Of a stretch of DNA of 64,000 nt, positions 56,513-64,000 are shown piece by piece. A program made the translations under genes and the position numbers. The DNA is from Patescibacteria group bacterium (GTDB lineage Bacteria > Patescibacteria > Paceibacteria > Paceibacterales > UBA10102). The notes under the pieces were generated by a model, which was not told the DNA's origin, did no database searches, and was given only the letters and a program-made list of their open reading frames with translations. Within the stretch, counting starts at the first letter, position 1, and every line of letters begins with the position of its first letter. The stretch spans positions 124,001 to 188,000 of the forward strand of contig JANBVJ010000001.1 of assembly GCA_024239055.1 (NCBI GenBank), read 5' to 3'.

Positions 56513-56823
56513 ATATTCTTCTATCATTCTCATATCAACGTAAGTTAGTCTGGGTGGCATCTATCCTCTTAATAGTGCTTTTGCTCTCCTTATATATTGT
56601 TCAGGTAAACCTATTAACAGGTTCTGCCTTCAATATCTCCTCTTTAGAAGGTCAGCTAAAGGAGTTGCGTGAATCCAATAAGAGCTTGGAGAGGACATAT
56701 ATGGAGACCATTCAACTTCGTAACTTGGATGAATTGGCATCAGTTATGGGATTTGAAAAAATCGGCTATGTATCCTATATTAAAGTAATAGATACTGCCG
56801 TTGCCCAGAACTTATCTGAATAA
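56509..56823 (+). CDS. ftsL: FtsL-like division protein
   Basis: 104-residue bitopic protein: short cytoplasmic start, one helix at about 15-33, then a coiled coil (SLEGQLKELRESNKSLERTYM) outside. Sequence similarity in this family is weak; the call rests on size, topology and place between rsmH and ftsI. Overlaps the next gene by one base. Confidence 0.7.
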   Translation: MNILLSFSYQRKLVWVASILLIVLLLSLYIVQVNLLTGSAFNISSLEGQLKELRESNKSLERTYMETIQLRNLDELASVMGFEKIGYVSYIKVIDTAVAQNLSE

Positions 56824-58514
56824 TGCAAAACTGGAGACTTAATCTTGTCTTTCTACTATTATTTCTTTTAGGGGCGGCCACCGTAGGCCGCTTGGTTTTT
56901 TTACAGATTATTGACCATGGATTTTACAAGGCCATGGCGCAAGGACAGCAAAACTTAAGTTCTTTTGTAAAAGGGGATAGGGGAGACATATTTGTACAAG
57001 ATAAAGATGGGAATCTATATACCATAGCGACAAATTATTCTATTCCTTTTATATTTATCTCCCCCCCTGAAATTGAGAACAGTGACGCAACAGCTGCAGG
57101 GATTGCCGAGGTACTGGATATATCAGAAGAGTTTATTGTAGAACGTATAGGAAGATCTAATAGTTTATTTGAGGTTCTTAAAAAGAATATCTCAGATAAA
57201 GAGCAGGCAGAGATTGAGGCTTTAGAACTGCCGGGTGTCTATGTAGGAAAAGAAACCACACGCCTATATCCTCAAAAAGAATTTGCCTCGCACGTTATAG
57301 GCTTTACCAATCAAGATGATATTGGCCAATATGGTATTGAGGAATACTATAACGACGTTCTTGAAGGAGAAGAGGGATTAGAAATCTCTGCAACCAGTGT
57401 AGGAGGATATCTATTTTCAGATAAGAAAACTCCTAAAGCCGGAGCTGACGTCATATTAACCTTAGATTATAATATCCAGGTTCAAGCAGAGAAAATACTT
57501 AAAGATACAGCCCGAGCTTTAAAGGTAAAAGAGGGAAGTATTGTTGTACTTGACCCAAATACAGGAAAGATTTTGGCCTTGGCCAACATTCCTGCTTTTA
57601 ATCCAAATTCCTATGGAAGTATAAAAGATCTGGATATCTTCCAGAACGCAACTCTTCAAAAGCTCTTTGAGCCCGGTTCCGTATTTAAACCTATTACCAT
57701 GGCTTCAGCCATTGACGCGGGAAAGCTAACTCCAGACACTAGCTATATTGATAAAGGAAGTTTAACTATAGGGATATATACCATAAAGAACTACAACGAA
57801 CGCATATTCGGAGAAAGTACAATGTCAGAGGTTCTTCAGTTCTCCATTAACACAGGGGCTGTCTTTGCGGAAAGCGAATTAGGACATTCAGATTTTATAA
57901 AGTATATAGAACAATTTGGGCTATTTAAACCAACAAATATAGATCTAACAGGAGAGATTTATTCTCAGAACAAAGAGCTCAAAAAGGGATATGAGATAAA
58001 CTATGCAACAGCTTCCTTTGGACAGGGTATTGAAATTACACCTATACAGTTACTGCGCGCTTTTGGAGGTATTGCAAATAATGGATTAATGCATACTCCT
58101 TATATTGTAGAAGATGTAAAAGATACAACAGGTATTCCTTTTGAAAGATTAGAAACACAATCTACTCGTGCTATTTCCAAAAGAACCTCTTCTCAAATTA
58201 CCTCTATGTTGGTTTCTGTAACAGAGGATGGATTTGGAAAGGCAGCCAGGATACCAGGATATTACGTTGCTGGTAAAACAGGAACGGCTCAGATATCAAA
58301 CTCTGCTCTGGGGATAGCCAAATCTGGATATTCTGACGAAACAGTCCAGTCATTTGTTGGATATATTCCTGCTTTCAATCCAAAATTCCTAGTCTTAGTA
58401 AAACTTCACAATCCTCAGACGAAGACCGCAGAATACTCTGCTGTCCCAGCCTTTAAGGAACTGGCGAGCTATATTATTGATTATTACCAGATACCTCCAG
58501 ATTACACGCCTTGA
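56823..58514 (+). CDS. ftsI: Penicillin-binding protein 2/FtsI (class B PBP)
   Basis: Septal transpeptidase. 563 residues: one N-terminal helix at about 7-27, a pedestal domain, and the transpeptidase with all three motifs: SVFK (EPGSVFKPITMASAIDAG), SIN (QFSINTGAVF) and KTG (VAGKTGTAQI). It lacks C-terminal PASTA domains. Last gene of the cluster; the tRNA-Glu promoter overlaps its stop. Confidence 0.93.
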   Translation: MQNWRLNLVFLLLFLLGAATVGRLVFLQIIDHGFYKAMAQGQQNLSSFVKGDRGDIFVQDKDGNLYTIATNYSIPFIFISPPEIENSDATAAGIAEVLDISEEFIVERIGRSNSLFEVLKKNISDKEQAEIEALELPGVYVGKETTRLYPQKEFASHVIGFTNQDDIGQYGIEEYYNDVLEGEEGLEISATSVGGYLFSDKKTPKAGADVILTLDYNIQVQAEKILKDTARALKVKEGSIVVLDPNTGKILALANIPAFNPNSYGSIKDLDIFQNATLQKLFEPGSVFKPITMASAIDAGKLTPDTSYIDKGSLTIGIYTIKNYNERIFGESTMSEVLQFSINTGAVFAESELGHSDFIKYIEQFGLFKPTNIDLTGEIYSQNKELKKGYEINYATASFGQGIEITPIQLLRAFGGIANNGLMHTPYIVEDVKDTTGIPFERLETQSTRAISKRTSSQITSMLVSVTEDGFGKAARIPGYYVAGKTGTAQISNSALGIAKSGYSDETVQSFVGYIPAFNPKFLVLVKLHNPQTKTAEYSAVPAFKELASYIIDYYQIPPDYTP

Positions 58515-58539
58515 GGAATGTCTTAAATTATGGTATAGT
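58511..58539 (+). promoter_or_regulatory. Promoter of tRNA-Glu
   Basis: TTGAGG (58511-58516), a 17-base spacer and TATAGT (58534-58539); predicted start near 58546. Confidence 0.6.
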
Positions 58540-58549
58540 ATGCTCTATT

Positions 58550-58621
58550 GGCCCTATCGTCTAGTGGCTAGGACGCTGCCCTCTCACGGCAGAAACGGGA
58601 GTTCGACTCTCCCTAGGGTCA
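58550..58621 (+). tRNA. tRNA-Glu (CTC)
   Basis: Acceptor GGCCCTA/TAGGGTC with a G-T pair and A73; anticodon stem CTGCC/GGCAG, loop CTCTCAC (CTC); T arm CGGGA-GTTCGACT-TCCC type. tRNA-Glu with CTC usually accompanies one with TTC, which is not in this window. Confidence 0.9.
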
Positions 58622-58628
58622 CAGATTG

Positions 58629-58657
58629 TTGACAAAGCATATAATATATGCTTTTAT
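58629..58657 (+). promoter_or_regulatory. Inverted-repeat promoter of the 158-residue gene
   Basis: TTGACA (58629-58634), a 17-base spacer and TTTTAT (58652-58657). AAGCATATA (58635-58643) and TATATGCTT (58645-58653) are perfect arms around one base. Downstream TTTAGCGA resembles the TTTAGAGA after copies 1 and 2. It may also terminate tRNA-Glu. Confidence 0.6.
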
Positions 58658-58730
58658 TTGTTTAGCGATATATAAAAAATGAAACAGTTCATCGATTGGG
58701 TATCTGGCTATACTGAGAAGGAGAGAACTT

Positions 58731-59207
58731 ATGCCGCAGATTAATTTGGACGCACCAATTAGCTGGTACGAAAACAGGAAGCTGAGTCTTGTAGAAGGCT
58801 TGACTCTAAGAAAAGAACTGAAACCTGTATTCTTTTTAGAAACAGGTCCCATAAGAGAAGAAGACGAGCTAGGGCGACTTCCAGTATCCCTCATAATAAG
58901 AGAGAGAGAAAGTAACAAATCTCTTCTAGCAGTCTCCTTTATAGAGTTCATTGAGTCATCAGAGCTCACATGGATAAGTGTTCCAATATCAGCTCTCTTG
59001 GAAAAAGATATCCAAACACTTATCAGTGCTGGGATTGTATCCCTATCAAGTCTCGAGATTGGCATAGTGGACGGAAGTGATGAGGTCTACTTCGACATCA
59101 AACTTCAAAATCCAACCATGGAAAGACTGAGTCGAATACTGGAAGCACGATGCTCCCTTAAAGAAGCGTCTGCGGTATTCGTAATCGAAAACCCTCTTTT
59201 TTCGTAG
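58731..59207 (+). CDS. 158-residue protein, function unknown
   Basis: ATG 58731 follows AGGAGAGAACTT. Soluble, with alternating strands and helices (APISWYENRKLSLVEGLTLRKEL, SLIIRERESNKSLLAVSFIEF, IGIVDGSDEVYFDIKL). No motif recognised. Single gene between an inverted-repeat promoter and a terminator. Confidence 0.6.
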   Translation: MPQINLDAPISWYENRKLSLVEGLTLRKELKPVFFLETGPIREEDELGRLPVSLIIRERESNKSLLAVSFIEFIESSELTWISVPISALLEKDIQTLISAGIVSLSSLEIGIVDGSDEVYFDIKLQNPTMERLSRILEARCSLKEASAVFVIENPLFS

Positions 59208-59220
59208 TCAAACGCCATGC

Positions 59221-59258
59221 AGCGGTAAGATCATTAAAATCATGCCGCTTTTTCTTTT
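59221..59258 (+). terminator. Terminator before the P-type ATPase gene
   Basis: AGCGG and a partly paired AAGAT/ATCAT extension with CCGCT, followed by TTTTTCTTTT. Confidence 0.65.
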
Positions 59259-59265
59259 GGTTTTA

Positions 59266-59274
59266 TGATATAAT
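59266..59274 (+). promoter_or_regulatory. Extended -10 promoter of the P-type ATPase, leaderless
   Basis: TGATATAAT (TATAAT at 59269-59274) with six bases to ATG 59281. No clear -35. Confidence 0.55.
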
Positions 59275-59280
59275 ATTGGA

Positions 59281-61887
59281 ATGTCAGAAAAACAAACTCA
59301 ACTTCCCTTTACTGCTTGGCATGCAGTTCCAATAGAGGAAGTAATTAGAAACTTAAAGACCAATATAAAAACTGGCCTTGATGCGCTTTCTGTTAAGAAA
59401 CGGCAAAAAGAGTATGGATTAAATAAACTACCTGAGGAGAAAATAATATCTCCTTTATTAATATTTGCCAGACAATTTAAGAGTCCTTTAATACTCATCT
59501 TGGTTGTGGCTGGAGTAATAACAATAGCTCTAGGTGAATATGTGGATTCATCTGTAATATTTGGAGCTGTGTTATTAAACACGTTAATTGGTTATTTTCA
59601 AGAATATAAGGCAACGCAAGCACTTTCTGCATTAAAGAAAATCCTTACTTTTACTGCTACCGTATTACGGGAAGGACGGGTAAAAGAAATTCCTCAAGCC
59701 CAACTCGTACCCGGAGACATTATGATATTAAATCCAGGGGTAAAGGTTCCAGCTGATGGCAGAATCCTCCGGACTTTAGGAATGCAAATAGGGGAGGCAA
59801 TCTTAACTGGAGAGTGGATATCTTCTCAAAAGAATACCAAGGTGCTTAAAGCTTCCACTCCATTAGCTGACAGAGATAATATGGTGTATATGGGAAGTGT
59901 GATTGAGAACGGAGAGGGAATGGCTGTTGTTACTAATACAGGGGAGCAGACAGAACTAGGACGAATAGCTTCTTTGGTAAGTGAGATTGAGGAAGAGAAG
60001 ACTCCGTATCAGAGACGCTTATCTCGTCTCTCTTGGATTATTGGAAGTGTAGTTTCAGCTCTAGCATTCTTTATCTTTATTGAGGGAATACTTACCAATA
60101 TAGGTTTTGCTGAGATGTTTATTGTAGCTGTAGCGATAGCTGTAGCTGCAATTCCAGAAGGGCTGCCGGTAGCTATGACTATTATTTTAGCTATTGGAAT
60201 GCAGAGAATATTAAAGGAAAATGGATTAGTCAGAAACCTATCTTCTGCTGAAACATTGGGTTCCACCACAGTTATTGTAACAGATAAAACCCTAACTCTT
60301 ACAGAAGGAACTATGGAGGTAGCAGAGGTTTATACATACGCTTCATTCAATAAAGAAGCTGTGCTTGTGGGTTCAGCCTTAGCTAACGAAGCATATGTTG
60401 AGAATCCAAATGAAGTCTTTGAGAAACAGATTATTAGAGGAAGACCTACTGATAAAGGATTGCTAGAAGCTGCGCTAAATATAGGTTTATCAAGCATAGA
60501 ACTGGAAAAGAAGTATCCTTTACAGCAACGCATTCCATTTGACCCGCTCAATAAATATATAGCCTCATTCCATACATACAGAGGTGGCACGAGAGCCTAT
60601 ATATCAGGAGCTCCCGAAGCCATTATATCTCTCTCAAAATGCACAGAAGAAGAAAAAGAAGATATCCAATCTGAGCTAAACAGACTAAGCAGTCAAGGAT
60701 TACGTGTTATTGCGGTAGCTCAAAAAGATATTAAGAAAAAAGAAGGTAGTAAGGCAGATCTTACTAATCTTGTGTTCCTAGGATTTGTTGGCTTGAAAGA
60801 TCCAATACGAAAAGAAGCTAAAAGCGCAATAAAGGAAGCTAAAAAAGCAGGTATACGTACTATTATTGCAACAGGAGACCATATGCTTACAGCTTTAGCT
60901 GCCGCCAAAGAACTTGGGCTTCCATGGAAACCAAAGAATATCCTAGAAGGAAAGGAGATGGAAAAGATGTCAGATGAAGAACTAAATGATGTGCTTGAGA
61001 ATATATATGTATACGCAAGAGTAGAGCCCATTCATAAACTGAGGATTATTGAAGCCTGGCATAGGAAAGGAGAGACCATTGCAATGACAGGAGACGGAGT
61101 TAACGATGCTCCTGCATTAAAACGAGCTGACATTGGAATTGCAATTGGTTCGGGTACCGACGTGGCAAAAGAAGTTGCTGATCTTATTCTACTGGGAGAT
61201 AACTTTAATATAATCCCAGCTGCCGTTCGTCAAGGAAGGATTATTATAGATAACATACGTAAGGTAATCACCTACCTTTTATCTGGTTCGTTTACCGAAA
61301 CTATACTTATTGGGACCGCTATTATCTTGGGATTTCCATTACCAATTACCGCTCTACAAATACTTTGGATTAACATTGTAGAAGATGGTCTTCCGGGTAT
61401 TGCTCTTGCCTTTGAAAAGGGAGAAAAAGACGTAATGGAGAGAAAACCAGAGGCCAAAAACGCAGGGCTCCTGACAAACGAAATGAAGGTAATAATCTTT
61501 GCCATCAGCTTTATTACCGACATTATCCTACTGGCTCTCTTTTTCTTCCTCTTTAAGACAGAGTATACAATAGAGCACATCCAAACAGTCATATTTGTTG
61601 CACTTGGTCTAAGCTCCTTATTTTATGTATTTGCCTGCAAATCCCTTAGAAAAAATATCTGGGAGTATAACATCTTCTCAAACAAGTTCCTTACAGGTAG
61701 CGTTATTCTTGGTATCTTTCTACTTTTGCTACCTATATACGTTCCAGTTCTTCAGAATGTCTTTCATACCGTTCCCCTAAGTCTCCTTGACTGGGTAGTA
61801 CTTTTGGCGCTTGCTATTCTTAATCTCCTTTTGATTGAGGCAACAAAGTGGTACTTTATCCAAAAGATGAGAAGAAAATCTGCATGA
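59281..61887 (+). CDS. P-type cation ATPase (Ca2+-type) with altered motifs
   Basis: 868 residues in the P2A layout: N-terminal cation-ATPase domain (AWHAVPIEEVIRNL), M1-M2, actuator domain, M4 with AAIPEGLPVAMTI, catalytic domain, hinge TGDGVNDAPALKRADIG, and M5-M10 with ILWINIVEDGLPG. The phosphorylation motif reads D335-K-T-L-T-L-T, with Leu338 where Gly is nearly invariant, and the actuator loop reads T176-G-E-W where TGES is normal. SGAPEAII replaces KGAPE. Ca2+ transport is inferred from layout and the exchanger that follows; whether it pumps is open. Confidence 0.85.
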   Translation: MSEKQTQLPFTAWHAVPIEEVIRNLKTNIKTGLDALSVKKRQKEYGLNKLPEEKIISPLLIFARQFKSPLILILVVAGVITIALGEYVDSSVIFGAVLLNTLIGYFQEYKATQALSALKKILTFTATVLREGRVKEIPQAQLVPGDIMILNPGVKVPADGRILRTLGMQIGEAILTGEWISSQKNTKVLKASTPLADRDNMVYMGSVIENGEGMAVVTNTGEQTELGRIASLVSEIEEEKTPYQRRLSRLSWIIGSVVSALAFFIFIEGILTNIGFAEMFIVAVAIAVAAIPEGLPVAMTIILAIGMQRILKENGLVRNLSSAETLGSTTVIVTDKTLTLTEGTMEVAEVYTYASFNKEAVLVGSALANEAYVENPNEVFEKQIIRGRPTDKGLLEAALNIGLSSIELEKKYPLQQRIPFDPLNKYIASFHTYRGGTRAYISGAPEAIISLSKCTEEEKEDIQSELNRLSSQGLRVIAVAQKDIKKKEGSKADLTNLVFLGFVGLKDPIRKEAKSAIKEAKKAGIRTIIATGDHMLTALAAAKELGLPWKPKNILEGKEMEKMSDEELNDVLENIYVYARVEPIHKLRIIEAWHRKGETIAMTGDGVNDAPALKRADIGIAIGSGTDVAKEVADLILLGDNFNIIPAAVRQGRIIIDNIRKVITYLLSGSFTETILIGTAIILGFPLPITALQILWINIVEDGLPGIALAFEKGEKDVMERKPEAKNAGLLTNEMKVIIFAISFITDIILLALFFFLFKTEYTIEHIQTVIFVALGLSSLFYVFACKSLRKNIWEYNIFSNKFLTGSVILGIFLLLLPIYVPVLQNVFHTVPLSLLDWVVLLALAILNLLLIEATKWYFIQKMRRKSA

Positions 61888-62852
61888 TTCTCAATATTCT
61901 TTTATTAATAGCTTCGGGAGCCATACTTTTTTGGTCAGCAAACCAGATTGTGAAAGGAGTTACATTTGCCGCCAACTACTTTAAATGGAGTGAGTTTGTT
62001 ATTGCTTTTTTTGTCATGGCATTGGCCGGAGCTCTTCCCAACCTATTCGTAGGACTTTCTTCTGTTGCACACGGCATTCCAGAACTATCTTTTGGAGATG
62101 TGGTAGGAAGTAGTGTTGTAGACTTGACCTTGGTAGTTGCTATTGCGGTCTTTATAGGAGGGGGATTGAGCGCCAAGGGAAAGACAGTACAGGCATCCTC
62201 TGTCTTTGCTATTTTTATTGCCATACTCCCATTACTTCTGATTTTAGATGGTACACTGAGCCGAGGGGATGGAGCTGCCTTAATTCTAATCTTCATTGCA
62301 TATACTGCCTGGCTGATTACTAAAAGAAGAAAATTTTCTGCAACCTTTAATAATAATGAGGAAGAACGACCAACGGTTAAATTTCGTGCTTTGTTTCTAA
62401 ACTTCATTAGAATGCTAATAGGAATGGCGCTCCTTTTGGTAGCCGCTGAAGGTATGGTGAGATCTATGACGTTCTTTGCCACGGCTTTTCGGCTTCCTGT
62501 TATCCTTTTGGGAATTCTTGTAAGCGGTCTGGGCACGTCTTTACCAGAAGCTTACTTTGCAATAACTGCTGCTAGAAAAGGGAAAGGAGATATTATTATG
62601 GGAGACTTAATGGGTTCTGTTATTGTTGCCTCTTCTTTAGTTTTGGGTATTGTAGCTATACTTCAACCTATTATTATTGAAGACTTTTCCCCATTTGCCA
62701 TAGCCCGTTTCTTTGTCTTTTTTGCCGCCCTCTTTTTCCTCTTGTTTGTGAGAACCGAGCGCAGAGTAACTAAAAAAGAAGGTATATTCCTTCTTGGGAT
62801 TTATATTGCCTTTGTTGTTGCAGAAATCATCTCTCATTCCATTGGAATGTAA
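61884..62852 (+). CDS. Calcium/sodium antiporter, CaCA family
   Basis: 322 residues from ATG 61884, overlapping the ATPase stop (ATGA). About ten helices. Both alpha repeats are present: ALAGALPNLFVGLSS with GDVVGSSVVDLTLV, and VSGLGTSLPEAYFAITAARKG with GDLMGSVIVASSLVLGIV, like YrbG. It likely exchanges Ca2+ for Na+ or H+. Coupled to the P-type ATPase, suggesting joint calcium export. Confidence 0.87.
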   Translation: MILNILLLIASGAILFWSANQIVKGVTFAANYFKWSEFVIAFFVMALAGALPNLFVGLSSVAHGIPELSFGDVVGSSVVDLTLVVAIAVFIGGGLSAKGKTVQASSVFAIFIAILPLLLILDGTLSRGDGAALILIFIAYTAWLITKRRKFSATFNNNEEERPTVKFRALFLNFIRMLIGMALLLVAAEGMVRSMTFFATAFRLPVILLGILVSGLGTSLPEAYFAITAARKGKGDIIMGDLMGSVIVASSLVLGIVAILQPIIIEDFSPFAIARFFVFFAALFFLLFVRTERRVTKKEGIFLLGIYIAFVVAEIISHSIGM

Positions 62853-62874
62853 TAATGTGATAAGCTAAAGACAT

Positions 62875-63927
62875 ATGGATATAATCTTTATATTGATTGC
62901 CTCTATATTGGTTATTGGAGCTGGAGTTTCAGCTGGAGTATTTTTCCTGCGCCGTGAAATAAGAAGTTCAAAGACAACAGTAGAGAATACGAGTTTCCTT
63001 ATGCTCCAGAACCAATTGAATGAACTGCAGCGGTCTGTAGATAGCAAACTGGGGGATTCTTCCAAGATGCTCCACCAACAGCATTCAGAGTCCACAAAGA
63101 TTATTCAAAACCTTACTGAAAAACTTACCCAATTAGACGAGACCAATAAACAGGTCTTAAACTTTTCTGACCAGTTACGAAACCTGCAGGATATCTTAAA
63201 AAACCCAAAGCATAGGGGAATGCTGGGGGAGTATCATTTGGAAACTCTCTTGAAAAATGCGTTTAATCCGACGCAGTATGAAATGCAGTATAGATTTAAG
63301 GATGGCAAAACCGTAGATGCAGTGCTATTTATGGGAGATAAGATAATTCCTATTGATTCTAAATTCTCTCTTGAAAACTACAATAAAATTGTAGAAGAAA
63401 AAGATGAAAACATTAGAGCTGAGTATGAAAAAGCATTTCAGCAGGATTTAAAGAATAGAATTGACGAAACTGCAAAATATATACGCCCAGAGGAGGGGAC
63501 TATGGAGTTTGCCTTTATGTTTATTCCCGCAGAAGGCATATTCTATGACCTCTTGGTAAATAAGATAGGAGCTATTAAGTCTAATACCCGAGATTTGATT
63601 GATTACGCTATTAACGAAAAAAAGGTACATATTGTCTCCCCAACAACGTTCTACGTAACTCTGCAGAGTATGTGGCAGGGAATGCGAGCGTATCAGATAC
63701 AGGAATCTACAAAAGATATATTAAAGAACATCACTCTGCTAAGCCGTCACCTAAAGGCGTATGACGAACATATGCAGCGTCTTGGGAATCAAATGGGTAC
63801 TATTGTAAGAACATATAACACAGCCTCAAAAGAGTTTGGCAAGATAGATAAAGATGTCTTAAAGCTTACAGGTTCCTCTAATAAAACAGATGTACTAGAG
63901 CTTGACTTGCCTCATAAAGAGGAGTAA
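62875..63927 (+). CDS. rmuC: DNA recombination protein RmuC
   Basis: RmuC family proteins have a nuclease-like fold and limit inversion at repeats in E. coli. 350 residues: helix at about 4-23, a coiled coil to about residue 100, then the core RGMLGEYHLETLLKNAF, YRFKDGKTVDAVLFMGDKIIPIDSKFSLENY, and AFMFIPAEGIFYDLL. Last gene; 63928-64000 shows no further gene. Confidence 0.9.
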   Translation: MDIIFILIASILVIGAGVSAGVFFLRREIRSSKTTVENTSFLMLQNQLNELQRSVDSKLGDSSKMLHQQHSESTKIIQNLTEKLTQLDETNKQVLNFSDQLRNLQDILKNPKHRGMLGEYHLETLLKNAFNPTQYEMQYRFKDGKTVDAVLFMGDKIIPIDSKFSLENYNKIVEEKDENIRAEYEKAFQQDLKNRIDETAKYIRPEEGTMEFAFMFIPAEGIFYDLLVNKIGAIKSNTRDLIDYAINEKKVHIVSPTTFYVTLQSMWQGMRAYQIQESTKDILKNITLLSRHLKAYDEHMQRLGNQMGTIVRTYNTASKEFGKIDKDVLKLTGSSNKTDVLELDLPHKEE

Positions 63928-64000
63928 ACAAAAGGAAGGTACCTAAACAATCAAGATCGGAGATCACAGTTGACTGACGTTTCTATAACTACAGAAACAG

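Noticed and set aside
63970..63998. TTGACT followed by a GTTTCT/AGAAAC repeat as another spacer-repeat promoter
   Set aside because: No -10 hexamer at the right distance, and the window ends before any gene can be seen.
1..64000. CRISPR arrays, insertion sequences, rRNA genes and introns
   Set aside because: No regularly spaced repeats of CRISPR length, no transposase-like protein and no rRNA signature were seen on either strand.

Overview
The window reads as a piece of a streamlined Candidate Phyla Radiation (Patescibacteria) chromosome, most likely of the Parcubacteria/OD1 group. The signs are a moderately AT-rich, tightly packed sequence dominated by information-processing genes, CPR-style membrane proteins of unknown function, compact versions of core proteins (S4, RpoA, L13, ProS, ThrS and PheT all lack a usual domain), and many promoters placed directly on the start codon. 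No rRNA, CRISPR array, insertion sequence or prophage was seen. A finer taxonomic placement cannot be made from this sequence.

Layout. 1-5135: a partial gene, a baseplate-J-like membrane protein, then infA-rpmJ-rpsM-rpsK-rpsD-rpoA-rplQ-rplM-rpsI. 5140-8855: a PEGA protein facing a DUF218-like protein, then murA. 8937-17110: a tiny zinc ribbon, mreB, holB, frr, an M50 protease, proS, a second mreB, gatC, gatA and a membrane protein. 17141-17373: three tRNAs (initiator Met, CAT, Asp). 17443-24441: pyrE, pheST, gyrB, secE-nusG-rplK. 24497-29507: a dTMP supply cluster (dCMP-deaminase-like protein, thyA, folA, tmk, dcd) with two HIT-superfamily proteins and a nucleotidyltransferase. 29533-39441: a small gene, gatB, miaA, a membrane protein, thrS, dnaE, rnhB. 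39476-43468: rpmF, nusB, rnc, rpsP, an island of small ORFs and inverted repeats, khpA, trmD. 43498-45659: tRNAs Tyr, Thr and Trp, rpmG, and small Shine-Dalgarno-led genes of unknown function. 45761-49475: def, pcm, mltG, a VTT membrane protein, then the L10 leader and rplJ-rplL. 49456-54662: a large membrane protein on the minus strand, a 42-residue zinc protein, and a membrane-anchored Clp-type AAA+ protein. 54691-54981: an unassigned structured RNA on the minus strand. 55106-58514: an array of MraZ-box-like repeats and mraZ-rsmH-ftsL-ftsI. 58550-63927: tRNA-Glu, a small gene, a P-type ATPase with a calcium/sodium-exchanger-like protein, and rmuC.

Expression. Two regimes are visible. Core genes often have a -10 hexamer 6-9 bases before the start codon and no Shine-Dalgarno sequence, implying leaderless mRNAs; genes inside operons also mostly lack one. 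Small accessory genes have real leaders with strong AGGAGG-like sites. Several of their promoters carry an inverted repeat filling the 17-base spacer between the -35 and -10 hexamers.

Most worth a second look: the structured RNA at 54691-54981, the sequence-deviant initiator tRNA, the inverted-repeat promoters, the leader peptide fused to a terminator before secE, the P-type ATPase with an altered phosphorylation motif, and the membrane Clp ATPase with an arginine in its first P-loop. All functional statements are read from sequence by eye; no database search was run.
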